Source of the DNA: Pigmentiphaga sp.
GTDB taxonomy: Bacteria; Pseudomonadota; Gammaproteobacteria; Burkholderiales; Burkholderiaceae_B
NCBI GenBank assembly: GCA_023228945.1
Contig: JALOAI010000020.1
Coordinates: 38,455-102,454 of the forward strand
Direction: 5' to 3'
DNA length: 64,000 nucleotides
Shown: positions 8,153 through 16,913 of the stretch, piece after piece
How positions within the stretch are numbered: the first letter of the stretch is position 1
How the letters are laid out: each line of letters starts with the position of its first letter
Notes under the pieces: model-generated
The model's input: only the letters and a program-made list of their open reading frames with translations
Database searches by the model: none
Told to the model about the DNA's origin: nothing
Made by a program: the position numbers and the translations under genes

Positions 8153-9610
8153 TTACTTCGCCCCAGTCCCCATGACTCGACCCGACAGCCCGGCCGACCG
8201 TCGAACGAAATCGAGAGGGCCATCCCAATCGAAATTCCGGTACACCGCGCCCAAATGCGCAAACGGGGGCGACTGGGCGAACAGCTGGAAAGTCAGGCGA
8301 TGTCCGGCATAGTCGGAGTTGAGCAGATCACGAGCAAACGCCAGAAGTTTGCGCCGGTCTTCCGCCAGCCAATCGTCATTGATCGAATAGTATTTCTCCA
8401 ACCACATGCCTGCTTCGGGGTCCCGGAATGCCGCGGCATCGGGTGTCACGCAAATTTGTCCACCGCATAGCTCACGCGCCAGATGCATCATGGCCGGCAG
8501 CTGCGTGCAGGCAAATACCCGCCCCGCGTACAGCAAAGACTGGTCCGGCATCAGCAAGCCTCCAGGACTTCGCTTGGCCTGAGCAATCGCGGCCGTCAAG
8601 TGAGCATTGATACCCTCGCGATAGCATGCAAGTTGCGCAAGTTTTTCTTGCACTGCTTGCTGGTGTTCAAGCCCGGTTTGCCGCACGTTGAACAACGCGG
8701 CCCCGATCAAGAGATCGGCCAAGCGCTCATTGCGTTGCACAAAGGCAAACGCGCTATACCGGTGCAGCGTAGCCCGAATATAGGTAGCGGCCTTGGTATG
8801 CCGGTAGAACAGAACGTTCTCCCATGGAATCAGCACATTGTCGAAAATCACCAGGGTGTCAACTTCGTCAAACCGATTCGCAAGCGGATAATCTTCCACG
8901 CTGCCCCGTCCCGCGAATCCCGTCCGACAAATGAATTTCAAGTTGGGAGCGGACAGGTCACACACAAACCCTACCGCATAATCCGACAACTGCGCAGACC
9001 CCCAATTGGCGATCGTTGGCTTGGTAAATGCCTGGTTGGCATAAGCCGCCGCAGTTTCGTACTTTGCGCCGCGTACCACGATGCCCGCGTCCGTCTCTCG
9101 CACCACATGCAACAGCATATCGGGATCTTGCTCTTGTGGCGGCCTGGAGCGATCACCTTTGGGATCCGTATTCGCGGACACATGGAATGGGTCGTGCTTG
9201 ATGACCCGCTCAATATGGTTGCGGATATTCTGCGAGAACTGGGGATCGACTTCGTTGAGCACGTCCTGGCCGTCGAACAGCGACCACATCTCGCCTACGG
9301 TTTCATCGCCCACCCGAGTAACGATCCCACCCACATCATCCAGAACAGCGTTGGTGGCGGTGCGCTTGGCATACCAATCGTCCTGGGTGTAAGGCAGCTT
9401 TAGCCCGATGGAAAAATCCTCGCCGTCTTCGGTATAAACCATTTTCTCCCGTGTCGCGGCGTCCCACTGCATATCGTATATCCGCGCGCGGATATCGACG
9501 ATGGGTTTGAACATGGGGTGAGTGGTCACATCCTTGACCCTCTCTCCGTTGATCCACACATCCCGCCCACCGCTAATGGAATCGCGATACTCCGCGCCAG
9601 TCCTGATCAT
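8153..9610 (-). CDS. HpaB-type flavin-dependent monooxygenase, oxygenase component (4-hydroxyphenylacetate 3-hydroxylase family), copy 1
   Basis: A 485-residue protein of the FADH2-dependent HpaB/TftD family. The N-terminus MIRTGAEYRDSI..GRDVWINGERVKDVTTHP is diagnostic. Later parts include VRETDAGIVVRGAKYETAAAYANQ, the flavin-domain loop, VIFDNVLIPWENVLFYRH and the C-terminal helical bundle. Such enzymes hydroxylate phenols, and in relatives some heteroaromatics, using reduced flavin from a separate reductase. That reductase is encoded immediately upstream with a 4-base ATGA overlap (9607-9610), and a GGGAG ribosome-binding site precedes the ATG. A second homologue lies at 13129. The substrate is not identifiable; it need not be 4-hydroxyphenylacetate. 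Confidence 0.92.
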   Translation of the reverse strand: MIRTGAEYRDSISGGRDVWINGERVKDVTTHPMFKPIVDIRARIYDMQWDAATREKMVYTEDGEDFSIGLKLPYTQDDWYAKRTATNAVLDDVGGIVTRVGDETVGEMWSLFDGQDVLNEVDPQFSQNIRNHIERVIKHDPFHVSANTDPKGDRSRPPQEQDPDMLLHVVRETDAGIVVRGAKYETAAAYANQAFTKPTIANWGSAQLSDYAVGFVCDLSAPNLKFICRTGFAGRGSVEDYPLANRFDEVDTLVIFDNVLIPWENVLFYRHTKAATYIRATLHRYSAFAFVQRNERLADLLIGAALFNVRQTGLEHQQAVQEKLAQLACYREGINAHLTAAIAQAKRSPGGLLMPDQSLLYAGRVFACTQLPAMMHLARELCGGQICVTPDAAAFRDPEAGMWLEKYYSINDDWLAEDRRKLLAFARDLLNSDYAGHRLTFQLFAQSPPFAHLGAVYRNFDWDGPLDFVRRSAGLSGRVMGTGAK

Positions 9611-10176
9611 GCTCCCGCTCTCTCTAAGATATGTTGTTGGACTTTCTCCGCCAGTCGCGCATAGCGACGCTGGCAATAGAGCAGGGGCTGACCGCCCCCC
9701 TGGTGCACTTCTCGCACCTGACCGAGGATGACGGTATGCGAGCCCGACTCATAGGCCGCGGCAACCGCACACTCAAACACCGCCACCGCATCCGGTGACA
9801 CCGGCAATCCCGCCGACCCATCACGCCACGGATGGGCCGAGAAGTCGAACCGTAAACCGCCCCGGCCCGAGAACGTGTCCGAGACTTCAGCTTGGTTCTC
9901 GTGCAGGACATTCACCGCGAACACCTGATTCTGCAGAATGGCGTCACGTGCCGGTGAGCCCCGGCGAGTGCATACCAACACCGTGGGCGGATCGGCGGAA
10001 ACTGACGCGAATGCACTTACCGTTACACCCTTCCGTCCCGCCGGACCATCCGTCGTCACCACCGTGACGGCGGTTGCGTTGGTACTCATTGCATCAATAA
10101 AGCCGTTGCGCAAAGTGCTCTCAGCCTCCGTCGGCTCCGCTCTGGTAGGCGTTTGAACGCCTTCTGACCCCTTCAT
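9607..10176 (-). CDS. Flavin reductase component (HpaC/DIM6-NTAB family)
   Basis: A 189-residue flavin reductase-like protein with the family core GRKGVTVSAFASVSADPPTVLVC, FAVNVLHENQAEVSDTFSG and the terminal GSHTVILGQVREVH. It supplies FADH2/FMNH2 to the overlapping HpaB-type oxygenase. The ATG at 10176 has a strong GGGGAGGAG ribosome-binding site; the frame is open to 10287 but the upstream residues (IRIILSSSEKNN..) are AT-rich promoter sequence and not protein-like. It is the first gene of the unit flavin reductase-hpaB-ridA and is divergent from the LysR gene at 10290. Confidence 0.92.
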   Translation of the reverse strand: MKGSEGVQTPTRAEPTEAESTLRNGFIDAMSTNATAVTVVTTDGPAGRKGVTVSAFASVSADPPTVLVCTRRGSPARDAILQNQVFAVNVLHENQAEVSDTFSGRGGLRFDFSAHPWRDGSAGLPVSPDAVAVFECAVAAAYESGSHTVILGQVREVHQGGGQPLLYCQRRYARLAEKVQQHILERAGA

Positions 10177-10269
10177 TGCGTCTCCTCCCCGCATTGATCC
10201 AAAAACGTACTGGATGAATTTTGCGCGCCAGCCTAGAATTTGAAAAATATTATTTTTTTCTGAACTGGA

Positions 10270-10282
10270 TAGGATTATCCTA
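10270..10282. promoter_or_regulatory. LysR-type operator (T-N11-A palindrome)
   Basis: TAGGAT-T-ATCCTA is a perfect 6-bp dyad around one central base and fits the T-N11-A pattern recognised by LysR proteins. It sits just before the LysR start codon and about 95 bp upstream of the flavin reductase start, in an AT-rich divergent region. This is a plausible autoregulatory and activation site. Confidence 0.5.
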
Positions 10283-10289
10283 ATCAAGC

Positions 10290-11222
10290 ATGTTCGAGCG
10301 CGACGCCGTCACCTTCTCCTTACGCCAGCTGCGGTACTTTCTCGCCGCCGCCCAAACCCTCTCCGTCACCCATGCCGCACGCTTGCTGCACATTTCGCAG
10401 CCCTCGGTGTCAACCGCCATCAGTGGCCTGGAAAAACAGTTCAATGTCCAACTGTTCATCCGCCATAACGCCCAAGGCTTGAGCCTGACACCCGCCGGCC
10501 AACTTTTGCTGGGTCGCGCACGCGAGTTGCTCCGACACGCCCATGAGGTGCAAACCTCACTACTGCATTTTTCGAACGCCGACTCCGGACCACTCGCCGT
10601 AGGCTTCATGGTGACGCTGGCACCCATGCTCCTGCCCAGCCTGGTACGAGGATTCGTTACCCGCTTTCCCGAGATTCACCTGACGCCTTCGGAAGGCGAC
10701 CAGGCACAACTCCTCTCGGAGCTGCGCGAAGGCCGGCTCGACTGCGCGGTAACTTACGACTTGGCGTTACCGTCTGAATTCTCTTTCGTGCCTCTGGCCG
10801 TTCTGGCACCGCTCGTGCTGCTGCCCGGCGGCCATCCGCTGACCAGCCGACCCACCTTGCAGTTGGCGGATCTGGTTACCGAGCCCATGATTTTGCTGGA
10901 CCTCCCCCTTAGCCGGGAGTACTTTTTATCGTTCTTTTCCGGGGCTGGCTTGCAGCCGACTATCGCGTACAGATCCGGCTTTGCCGATGTCGTCCATGCC
11001 ATGGTTGCCAGCGGCCTGGGCTATACATTCTGGAACTATCCGCTGTCTGGCTGGCATACCCTACCGCCCAGTGGTCTCGTAGAGACACGGCTCATCGATG
11101 CCCTACCTTCGATCCGTCTGGGATTAGTGTCCCTCAACGCCGCCTATCCACGTCGCGTGGTGCGCACGTTCCAGACCCATTGCCAAGAGATACTGCAACC
11201 GTTCATGAAAACATCCGGTTGA
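10290..11222 (+). CDS. LysR-family transcriptional regulator
   Basis: A 310-residue LysR protein. The DNA-binding domain reads FSLRQLRYFLAAAQTLSVTHAARLLHISQPSVSTAISGLEKQF (residues about 9-51), followed by a typical co-inducer domain. It is transcribed away from the flavin reductase/HpaB/RidA unit, with a palindromic T-N11-A box directly before its start, so it is the probable regulator of that unit. It ends 13 bp from the convergent deacylase gene. The inducer is probably the phenolic substrate or an intermediate, by family precedent only. Confidence 0.93.
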   Translation: MFERDAVTFSLRQLRYFLAAAQTLSVTHAARLLHISQPSVSTAISGLEKQFNVQLFIRHNAQGLSLTPAGQLLLGRARELLRHAHEVQTSLLHFSNADSGPLAVGFMVTLAPMLLPSLVRGFVTRFPEIHLTPSEGDQAQLLSELREGRLDCAVTYDLALPSEFSFVPLAVLAPLVLLPGGHPLTSRPTLQLADLVTEPMILLDLPLSREYFLSFFSGAGLQPTIAYRSGFADVVHAMVASGLGYTFWNYPLSGWHTLPPSGLVETRLIDALPSIRLGLVSLNAAYPRRVVRTFQTHCQEILQPFMKTSG

Positions 11223-11235
11223 ACGGCCGGAGGCC

Positions 11236-12468
11236 TCAGGCCTCCCATCCGGTCTCGCACCGGGTCAACCGGTCTCCAAGAGCAGCTAAAAACGTGGAAC
11301 ATTCAACGAGTTGATCCAGAGCCACGAACTCGTCGGGCTTATGCGCGTCATCGATAGATCCCGGGCCACAGACCACGGCTGGAATATTCAGGATCTGCTC
11401 AAACAAACCGGCCTCACTGCCAAACGATAAAGCAATCTTCGGTTTGGGCTCGGACAGCAGGCCCACGACCCAGTCGGCCAAGCGAGCAGCCGCCTTGCTG
11501 GAGCCCGCCAAGGCCGGATATGAGCTCAATTCCTCGAACGAAATCGCACTGCTCGCCTCGACGGCCTGCATTTCAGGCAGCAGCCGCTGTTGTGCGAAAG
11601 TCCGTACTCCGTGTTCGATCGTATCGATATCGTCGCCGGGTATAGAGCGAACCTCGTAGTCGAACTCGCACAGGTCGGGCACCACGTTGACAGCCATTCC
11701 GCCTTGAATGCGACCTACATGCACTGTGGAGTAAGGCGGCGTAAACGCCGACACGCGTAAACCGGCCTGTCGTAACTCACGCGCACTGGCATCGAGGTAG
11801 CCGATCAGCGCGGCCGCCCGCGTCACCGCATTGACACCGAGCTCGGGCATTGCGGAGTGTCCCGTCTTGCCGTGAACCGTGCAACGCACTGCCCGCTTAC
11901 CTTTATGAGCCGTGGCAACCGTCATGAGCGTCGGCTCGCCGATCAGGCAGGCCGCGGGCCTGACTTCGGCCCTCGCCAACATCTCGAGAAGCCCACGCAC
12001 CCCCACACAACCCACTTCTTCGTCGTAACTGAATGCCAGGTGTACGGGAACCGTCGAGCAGCTTTCGGCCAGCGTCGGTATGGCACCCAGCACACAAGCC
12101 AGGAATCCCTTCATGTCGGCGGTGCCTCGCCCATAGAGACGTCCGTTCTGTTCCACCAGCTTGAACGGCGGAGTACGCCATTGCCGCGCATCCGCCGGCA
12201 CGACGTCGGTGTGCCCCGACAGGCAAAGCCCGCGTTTACTCGGATCGCCCACGGTGGCATACAAGTTGGCCTTGCTTCCTTTGGCGTCGTAAACCAGTGT
12301 CGACGCGATCCCATGCGTGGCGAGGTAATCTCGCACGTAGGCAATGAGCTCCAGATTGCTATTACGGCTTGTGGTGTCGAACGACACCAGATCTTCCAAC
12401 AAGCCCACGACTCTGGCCAAGCCGACGCCGGGCCAGCGCCCTGCCAAGATCGGCGAGGAATCACTCAT
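11236..12468 (-). CDS. M20-family metallopeptidase/deacylase, ArgE-like
   Basis: A 410-residue M20A hydrolase resembling N-acetylornithine deacetylase. Zinc-site and catalytic residues are visible in CLSGHTDVVPAD, GRGTADMKGF, SYDEEVGCVG, LIGEPT and the C-terminal DDAHKPDEF. It hydrolyses an amide or N-acyl bond with two metal ions in the cytoplasm. The gene overlaps the DUF1028 gene by eight bases and lies in the unit hpaB2-DUF1028-deacylase, not in an arginine operon. A catabolic role on an N-acyl or amide substrate is therefore more likely than ornithine formation. The start at 12468 is chosen from the overlap; ATG at 12483 is also possible. Confidence 0.87.
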   Translation of the reverse strand: MSDSSPILAGRWPGVGLARVVGLLEDLVSFDTTSRNSNLELIAYVRDYLATHGIASTLVYDAKGSKANLYATVGDPSKRGLCLSGHTDVVPADARQWRTPPFKLVEQNGRLYGRGTADMKGFLACVLGAIPTLAESCSTVPVHLAFSYDEEVGCVGVRGLLEMLARAEVRPAACLIGEPTLMTVATAHKGKRAVRCTVHGKTGHSAMPELGVNAVTRAAALIGYLDASARELRQAGLRVSAFTPPYSTVHVGRIQGGMAVNVVPDLCEFDYEVRSIPGDDIDTIEHGVRTFAQQRLLPEMQAVEASSAISFEELSSYPALAGSSKAAARLADWVVGLLSEPKPKIALSFGSEAGLFEQILNIPAVVCGPGSIDDAHKPDEFVALDQLVECSTFLAALGDRLTRCETGWEA

Positions 12469-13132
12469 CGCCGGGGACCCCATAGGAAGGAGCTCGTCCG
12501 GGATCACGGGCCCGCAGCACGTAGTCGTCCATTTGGGGCTGATACACCTGCCACAGTGCCTCCAGGCGAGTGATCGGTGCGTCATCCCAGTCGACCCGCA
12601 GATCGACCACCGGCCATACCAAGTTGGTGACGACCTTCAAACCGGCGGAATGCTCCGGCCCCGCCTCTCCGCCAGTGCGTTTACCCTTCGCCAGAGCTTG
12701 CAGTAAGCGCTGGGGAAGAGCCACCTCCGCAGATGACACGAAAGCTTCGACCATCGCGTCGATCACGTCGGGCGTGGCCAACAGGTTGCCAACCGCCACG
12801 CAATCAGGCCCTGAAACCGCATGATGTATCCCCAGCACCTCGGTGCCACTATGCCAGGCGGCGAGACCATCGGCGTCCAGGATGGCGACTTGCCGCCACT
12901 CGAAATGCGGCCTGCCGGCTAGAGCGGACAGGGCGGGCCCAGCCGCCAAGCCATCCTCAAGCAGCGCCAAGCCCTCAGGCCCGATCGCCGGGTCGGTGAC
13001 GTTCTGGGTGAGCACCACCCCACGCCCGGCCTGCATCCAGAGACACCGGCTGGCGACGGCGGGACTCGAGCTGCTGATGGCGGCCCCCAAAGCGCCCGTC
13101 TTCGGGCAGCGGCCCGCGATTGAGAAGGTCAT
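12461..13132 (-). CDS. DUF1028 family protein (Ntn-hydrolase-like)
   Basis: A 223-residue DUF1028 protein. The N-terminus MTFSIAGRCPKTGALGAAISSSSPAVASRC and the later VLTQNVTDPAIGPEGLALLEDGL are the family signature; HAVSGPDCVAVGNLLA is a further conserved block. The family resembles Ntn hydrolases and has no settled function. It is sandwiched between the second HpaB-type gene (4-base ATGA overlap) and the M20 deacylase (8-base overlap), so it is tightly coupled to this catabolic unit. An amidohydrolase-like step is a reasonable but unproven guess. Confidence 0.85.
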   Translation of the reverse strand: MTFSIAGRCPKTGALGAAISSSSPAVASRCLWMQAGRGVVLTQNVTDPAIGPEGLALLEDGLAAGPALSALAGRPHFEWRQVAILDADGLAAWHSGTEVLGIHHAVSGPDCVAVGNLLATPDVIDAMVEAFVSSAEVALPQRLLQALAKGKRTGGEAGPEHSAGLKVVTNLVWPVVDLRVDWDDAPITRLEALWQVYQPQMDDYVLRARDPGRAPSYGVPGDE

Positions 13133-14607
13133 GCCTCCACTCCCGCCTTATGCGCCAGACCGCGCAAGGCGTCGTCGACCAAACGATACAGCGGCTCCTT
13201 GGGGTAGTTCTTGTAGAACATGGCGGCCCGCCGTACGGGATCGCCCTGATAATAGCGTTCGTATACGACCTGCCGGCTGGCGAACGCCGACATGGTGGCA
13301 TCGGTGGCCAGGCGCAACATCCGGATTCGTTGGTCCGCCGTCATACCTTCGCTTTGGAAGTACTGCCCGATATACTCGGCCGCCTCGCCCTTCAGCTCAG
13401 CGTACGACGGAGCGCCCACCAATCCGCTGCCCGCGATGGTTCGCACCGCTTCGACCATTTTCTGGAAGCGTTCGAAGAAGAACAACTGGGCTGATTGCAG
13501 GGTGAGGCTATCCGGAACCACGGTGCCATAGCGGGTTTGGACCGCCCGGAAGATAGCGGCTTCGACCACGGCTTTGTGCGTTTCAAGGTCGATCAGCAAG
13601 GGCGCCAGCATGGTCTGCACATTGGGAAAGACATCCACGTGGGTGCGATTGGCCAAATAACAGGCAAGGGCGGTCATGAACTCGGCCTTGGCCTGGGCGC
13701 GCATCATCGACTGATGCGTATAGCTTTCGCCCAGATGCACCTTTTGATACAAGGTATTGCACATCTGTGCGTCACGATAGATGAACGTCGCCTCCCAAGG
13801 CACGAAGACGTTGTCGAAGATAACCACGGCATCGCCTTCTTCGAACCGGCTGGATAGCGGATGGTCGAGCAGGTGGCCAGGATTCTGCGGGATGATGCTG
13901 GGCCGGCTGATGAACTTCAGGCCCGGCGTCGCAATCGGCAGGACAAAAGCCAAAGCGTAGTCGGCCGCCTCCGGCTCATTGTTGATGACGACGGAGGGCA
14001 TCACCAGAATGTCATTCGCGAACTGGGCCAGTGTAGCGACTTGCCGCGCGCCTTTGACGTAATAGCCTGCATCGGTTTCGCGAACCACCTTGAGCGCAAT
14101 ATCGATGCTCTGCTGGTGTACCGGCTTGCTGCGGTCGACCTGAGGATTGACCTGTACGTGAGTAGACGCGAGATCGAGCCGCCGCGCCTTTTCGTAGTAG
14201 CTACGCACGTTCTGGCCAAACGCCCGGCCCGAAGCGCTCTGATCGAATACCTCGTGAGCCGAGGCCAGCGCCGTCACTCCGACACTCATGAAGTCGGGGC
14301 TGCGGCCCACCATGCCGAAGGTTGCATCCGCCGTGCGTTTCAGGGCCCGCCCGCGTCGTTGCAGATCAGCCACGCTGCGAGGCTCGAGAAAAGCCATGGC
14401 GAATCGCTCATCTCCATCGCCCTCGGTATACGACATCTCGTCGATCAAGCCAGGTTCGCATTGAAGATCGTAGAGCTCCGCAATGGTTTGCGCGCCACCA
14501 GCCAGCCGTGGATCCGTCGTGACATCCCGAACCCGCTCGCCATCGATGTAGAGCTCGCGGTCGTCGCGCAGAGACTCCAAGTATTCCTTACCAGTTCGCA
14601 ATGCCAT
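13129..14607 (-). CDS. HpaB-type flavin-dependent monooxygenase, oxygenase component, copy 2
   Basis: A 492-residue HpaB/TftD-family oxygenase: MALRTGKEYLESLRDDRELYIDGERVRDVTTDP at the N-terminus, VRETDAGYYVKGARQVATLAQFAND in the middle and VIFDNVFVPWEATFIYRD before the helical bundle. It is a clear paralogue of copy 1 but diverged. The start at 14607 follows a GAGGAGGGA ribosome-binding site. It has no reductase of its own and presumably shares the one at 9607. It heads the unit hpaB2-DUF1028-deacylase, with IclR-type half-sites in its promoter region. A second hydroxylation of the same compound, or a different substrate, is possible. Confidence 0.92.
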   Translation of the reverse strand: MALRTGKEYLESLRDDRELYIDGERVRDVTTDPRLAGGAQTIAELYDLQCEPGLIDEMSYTEGDGDERFAMAFLEPRSVADLQRRGRALKRTADATFGMVGRSPDFMSVGVTALASAHEVFDQSASGRAFGQNVRSYYEKARRLDLASTHVQVNPQVDRSKPVHQQSIDIALKVVRETDAGYYVKGARQVATLAQFANDILVMPSVVINNEPEAADYALAFVLPIATPGLKFISRPSIIPQNPGHLLDHPLSSRFEEGDAVVIFDNVFVPWEATFIYRDAQMCNTLYQKVHLGESYTHQSMMRAQAKAEFMTALACYLANRTHVDVFPNVQTMLAPLLIDLETHKAVVEAAIFRAVQTRYGTVVPDSLTLQSAQLFFFERFQKMVEAVRTIAGSGLVGAPSYAELKGEAAEYIGQYFQSEGMTADQRIRMLRLATDATMSAFASRQVVYERYYQGDPVRRAAMFYKNYPKEPLYRLVDDALRGLAHKAGVEA

Positions 14608-14917
14608 CTCTCCCTCCTCATTCAATGAAATCAGTATCGCTTAATAATACGATGTCTTGCCGTACGATACAATCAAAATATGCCATCCTTTGTGGATCAG
14701 GACTGCATCGCAAGCCCTCAGGCGGAAGGACGACGGCGGACACCCGCTCCTGCAAGCCGACAGGCGAAGCTCTGAGGAAGGAACGAGTACAGGATCAGGC
14801 AAAGAAGGCAGGGCGGGACAGCGATCGCGCGGCGTCGGCCGCCGCCCTGGTTTCAGGTGCGTGGAAGCGTTCGCCCGGCCGTACCGAGCACCGCTTGCCG
14901 CACGGATCGTCCGAGGC
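14608..14917. other. Non-coding gap between iclR and hpaB2
   Basis: This 310-bp stretch holds the hpaB2 promoter with the half-sites described separately near its left end. The rest shows no gene that I can support; a possible 31-codon frame from 14680 lacks a ribosome-binding site. Confidence 0.5.
14634..14672. promoter_or_regulatory. Candidate IclR-type operator upstream of hpaB2
   Basis: Three related half-sites are visible: GTATCGC (14634-14640), ATACGAT (14647-14653) and GTACGATACAA (14662-14672). The first is inverted relative to the last; the second and third repeat TACGAT directly, 16 bp apart. The arrangement recalls PcaU/PobR/PcaR operators of the IclR family (half-sites close to GTTCGATA and ATCGCAC, from memory). 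The iclR gene is the next gene upstream. Confidence 0.4.
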
Positions 14918-15739
14918 TCAATCGCCGTAGATGTCGGATCCCAGATGGCGGCTGATCGCCCCGGCTGCCTTGCGCAGCCATTGCAATTGCAGCGGAGACG
15001 GTGCCCCTGGCAGGTTCTGGACCAATCCCACGATTCCAATGGCGCCCAGAATTCGATCTCGTCCGCCAAACACGGGTACCGCGATCGTATTGATACCCGC
15101 TAGAACCTCGTTAGGCGCGAAATCATAGAAACGTTTACGGATGAGCTTCAGCCGCGCATCGAGCAACTCGGCGTCGTTCGCAGTAAAACCGTTCTCGCCA
15201 GCTGCGGGCAGTACGGGTTGGTCCTGAAATGCAAGCAGTACCCGGCCCTGGGCCGAGCCGACCGCCGGCAGCCGGTTGCCCTCCTGGACCGTGATGCAGA
15301 CGTTGGTGGAGTAGACCGAGCAGGCGACGACCATGGCTTCGTCGTTGACGGGCACCGACAACACGACGGTTTCTTCGAGGTGATCCCGCAGCTCATTCAT
15401 GACCGGCTCGGCTACCCGCTTGATATCGTATTGCCGGCCAGCCGCCACCCCCAGATCGAACATACGCCAGCCGAGGTAGTAACGCTCGGTCTCAGGCTCC
15501 TGGGCTACGAGCCCGAGACGACGCAGCGTCACGAGATGACGGTGCACACGCGCTTTCGTGTGCTGCATCGAGCGTGCCAGATCCGATACCCGCACGGGCT
15601 GGCCCGCATCCGCCAGGGCCTGCAGGATCGCCGCGGCGATCTCGACGGACTGCACCGCAGCCAAGGCCCCGCTGCCATTGGCAGCTCGTATAGGTTGCCG
15701 TTTTTTTATCGCGCTTTCTTTTGCCGTACTTGTGGTCAT
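14918..15739 (-). CDS. IclR-family transcriptional regulator
   Basis: A 273-residue IclR protein. A winged helix-turn-helix occupies residues about 27-85 (AVQSVEIAAAILQALADAGQPVRVSDLARSM..ARVHRHLVTLRRLGLV), followed by a GAF-like effector domain containing RLPAVGSAQGRVLLAF and the late INTIAVPVFGG..AIGIVG segment. It lies in the middle of the catabolic island, 89 bp after the DHOD-like gene. Similar half-sites occur before hpaB2 and in the divergent cupin/Bug promoter, so it probably controls both flanking units. IclR relatives in aromatic catabolism respond to pathway acids such as protocatechuate, p-hydroxybenzoate and oxoadipate. Confidence 0.92.
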   Translation of the reverse strand: MTTSTAKESAIKKRQPIRAANGSGALAAVQSVEIAAAILQALADAGQPVRVSDLARSMQHTKARVHRHLVTLRRLGLVAQEPETERYYLGWRMFDLGVAAGRQYDIKRVAEPVMNELRDHLEETVVLSVPVNDEAMVVACSVYSTNVCITVQEGNRLPAVGSAQGRVLLAFQDQPVLPAAGENGFTANDAELLDARLKLIRKRFYDFAPNEVLAGINTIAVPVFGGRDRILGAIGIVGLVQNLPGAPSPLQLQWLRKAAGAISRHLGSDIYGD

Positions 15740-15828
15740 TCGTTCTCTCTAGGTAAAGCCGCGTGGGCATCATGCCCGCGTCTATGCTTCAGGGTCAAGA
15801 GAAGCTCCAGCAGACCACACACGCTTTT

Positions 15829-16881
15829 TCAACGCGCCTCCGGTGGAATGAAGTCGCGCCACCGATGGGAAACTGGCTGATCCTGGAAGGGCTGGACGGA
15901 ATCGGCCGCCTTCCCGACAATCTGCATGAGCGTGGCGTCCTTGGATGCCAGATAGCTTTCGACGCTTGCCACCGCTTCTTTCAAGACACCAAACCCGCCC
16001 AGCATCACGGCGCTGCACATCTCGACCGCCCGCGCCCCTGCCAACACCATCCGGGCGACGTCGCCACCATCGCGCGCGCCGTTGGTGGCAATCAAAGGAT
16101 AATCGGGGCCCAGCAGTCGACGGGCACGAGCCAGCCAATAGCAGGTTAGCGGCAGCGCCCAGCGTCCACCCCAGGCACAGTTGGTATTCAGCACCGGAGT
16201 CTGTGTTTCAAGATCGGGCAGCAGGCCGAGCGGCCTGCCGATAAGAATGACGGCATCCGCCCCTGCGTCTCGGGCGGCCTTGGCCAGCAAGGCAGGGTTC
16301 TCGCTTTGGCTGGTGAGCTTGACCCAGAGTTGGGTGCGGTCGAGAACCTGGCGCATGCCTTGCACCAGATCGAATACGCGCTTTGCCGAGCGCTCCGTCG
16401 TGACAACGGCGGCTTCGTCGCCATACGGCGCCCCGATATTGAACTCGAAGATCCTGATGCCTTCTTGTTGCGCTTGGCGTGCGATCTCCTGACCAGCCAG
16501 CGGGTCGGCCAACACGATACTGGCCGCCACGTAGGCATCGAGCTGCGAGGCCTCGCGATCCAGTTCGCCGACCTCCGCCAGCCAATCGCGCCAGTCACGA
16601 TCGATCAAGCCGGAGCGGTTGAGCAAACCCGCCTCGAGTGCGGGCTGAAAATCCGGCTGCCGACCATGCCAGCCTGCATCGAGCATCCGGTAATCGGCAC
16701 GCGCCAACTGCATTCGGGCAGCTGAAGTCTCGTTCATGGACTTGGCGACGACCACCGCTGCATCGTGCATGAGTGCGGCGCGGACACCGCTGGCAGTCTG
16801 CAAGTGCTCCCCCGCGGCGGCAATGACAGGATTTTTTAACAGCAACTTGCCAATGGCAAGGGCGCTTCTGGACGAAGACAT
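15829..16881 (-). CDS. Dihydroorotate-dehydrogenase-like FMN flavoenzyme
   Basis: A 350-residue TIM-barrel flavoprotein of the dihydroorotate/dihydropyrimidine dehydrogenase type. Supporting segments are KNPVIAAAGEHLQTASGVRAALMHDAAVVVAKSMNET (N-terminal FMN loop), FEFNIGAPYGDE, LWVKLTSQSENPALLAKAARDAGADAVILIGRP and the phosphate-binding TNGARDGGDVARMVLAGARAVEMCSAVMLGG. A pyrimidine biosynthesis role is unlikely: it is the last gene of the operon cupin-HpaI-DUF6282-DHOD-like, 32 bp after its neighbour. A ring- or alkene-reducing role in the pathway is inference. It carries no iron-sulfur motif, unlike PreA. Confidence 0.82.
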   Translation of the reverse strand: MSSSRSALAIGKLLLKNPVIAAAGEHLQTASGVRAALMHDAAVVVAKSMNETSAARMQLARADYRMLDAGWHGRQPDFQPALEAGLLNRSGLIDRDWRDWLAEVGELDREASQLDAYVAASIVLADPLAGQEIARQAQQEGIRIFEFNIGAPYGDEAAVVTTERSAKRVFDLVQGMRQVLDRTQLWVKLTSQSENPALLAKAARDAGADAVILIGRPLGLLPDLETQTPVLNTNCAWGGRWALPLTCYWLARARRLLGPDYPLIATNGARDGGDVARMVLAGARAVEMCSAVMLGGFGVLKEAVASVESYLASKDATLMQIVGKAADSVQPFQDQPVSHRWRDFIPPEAR

Positions 16882-16913
16882 GATCGGGACCGGTCCGGCG
16901 TTGAGCGTTGCAG

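Noticed and set aside
11236..12468. Assignment of the M20 enzyme as ArgE of arginine biosynthesis
   Set aside because: It overlaps DUF1028 and hpaB2 in a catabolic unit and no arginine gene is near; only the family level is supported.
15829..16881. Assignment of the DHOD-like gene as pyrD
   Set aside because: Sequence is diverged, and it ends a catabolic operon; a pyrimidine-synthesis role is not supported.
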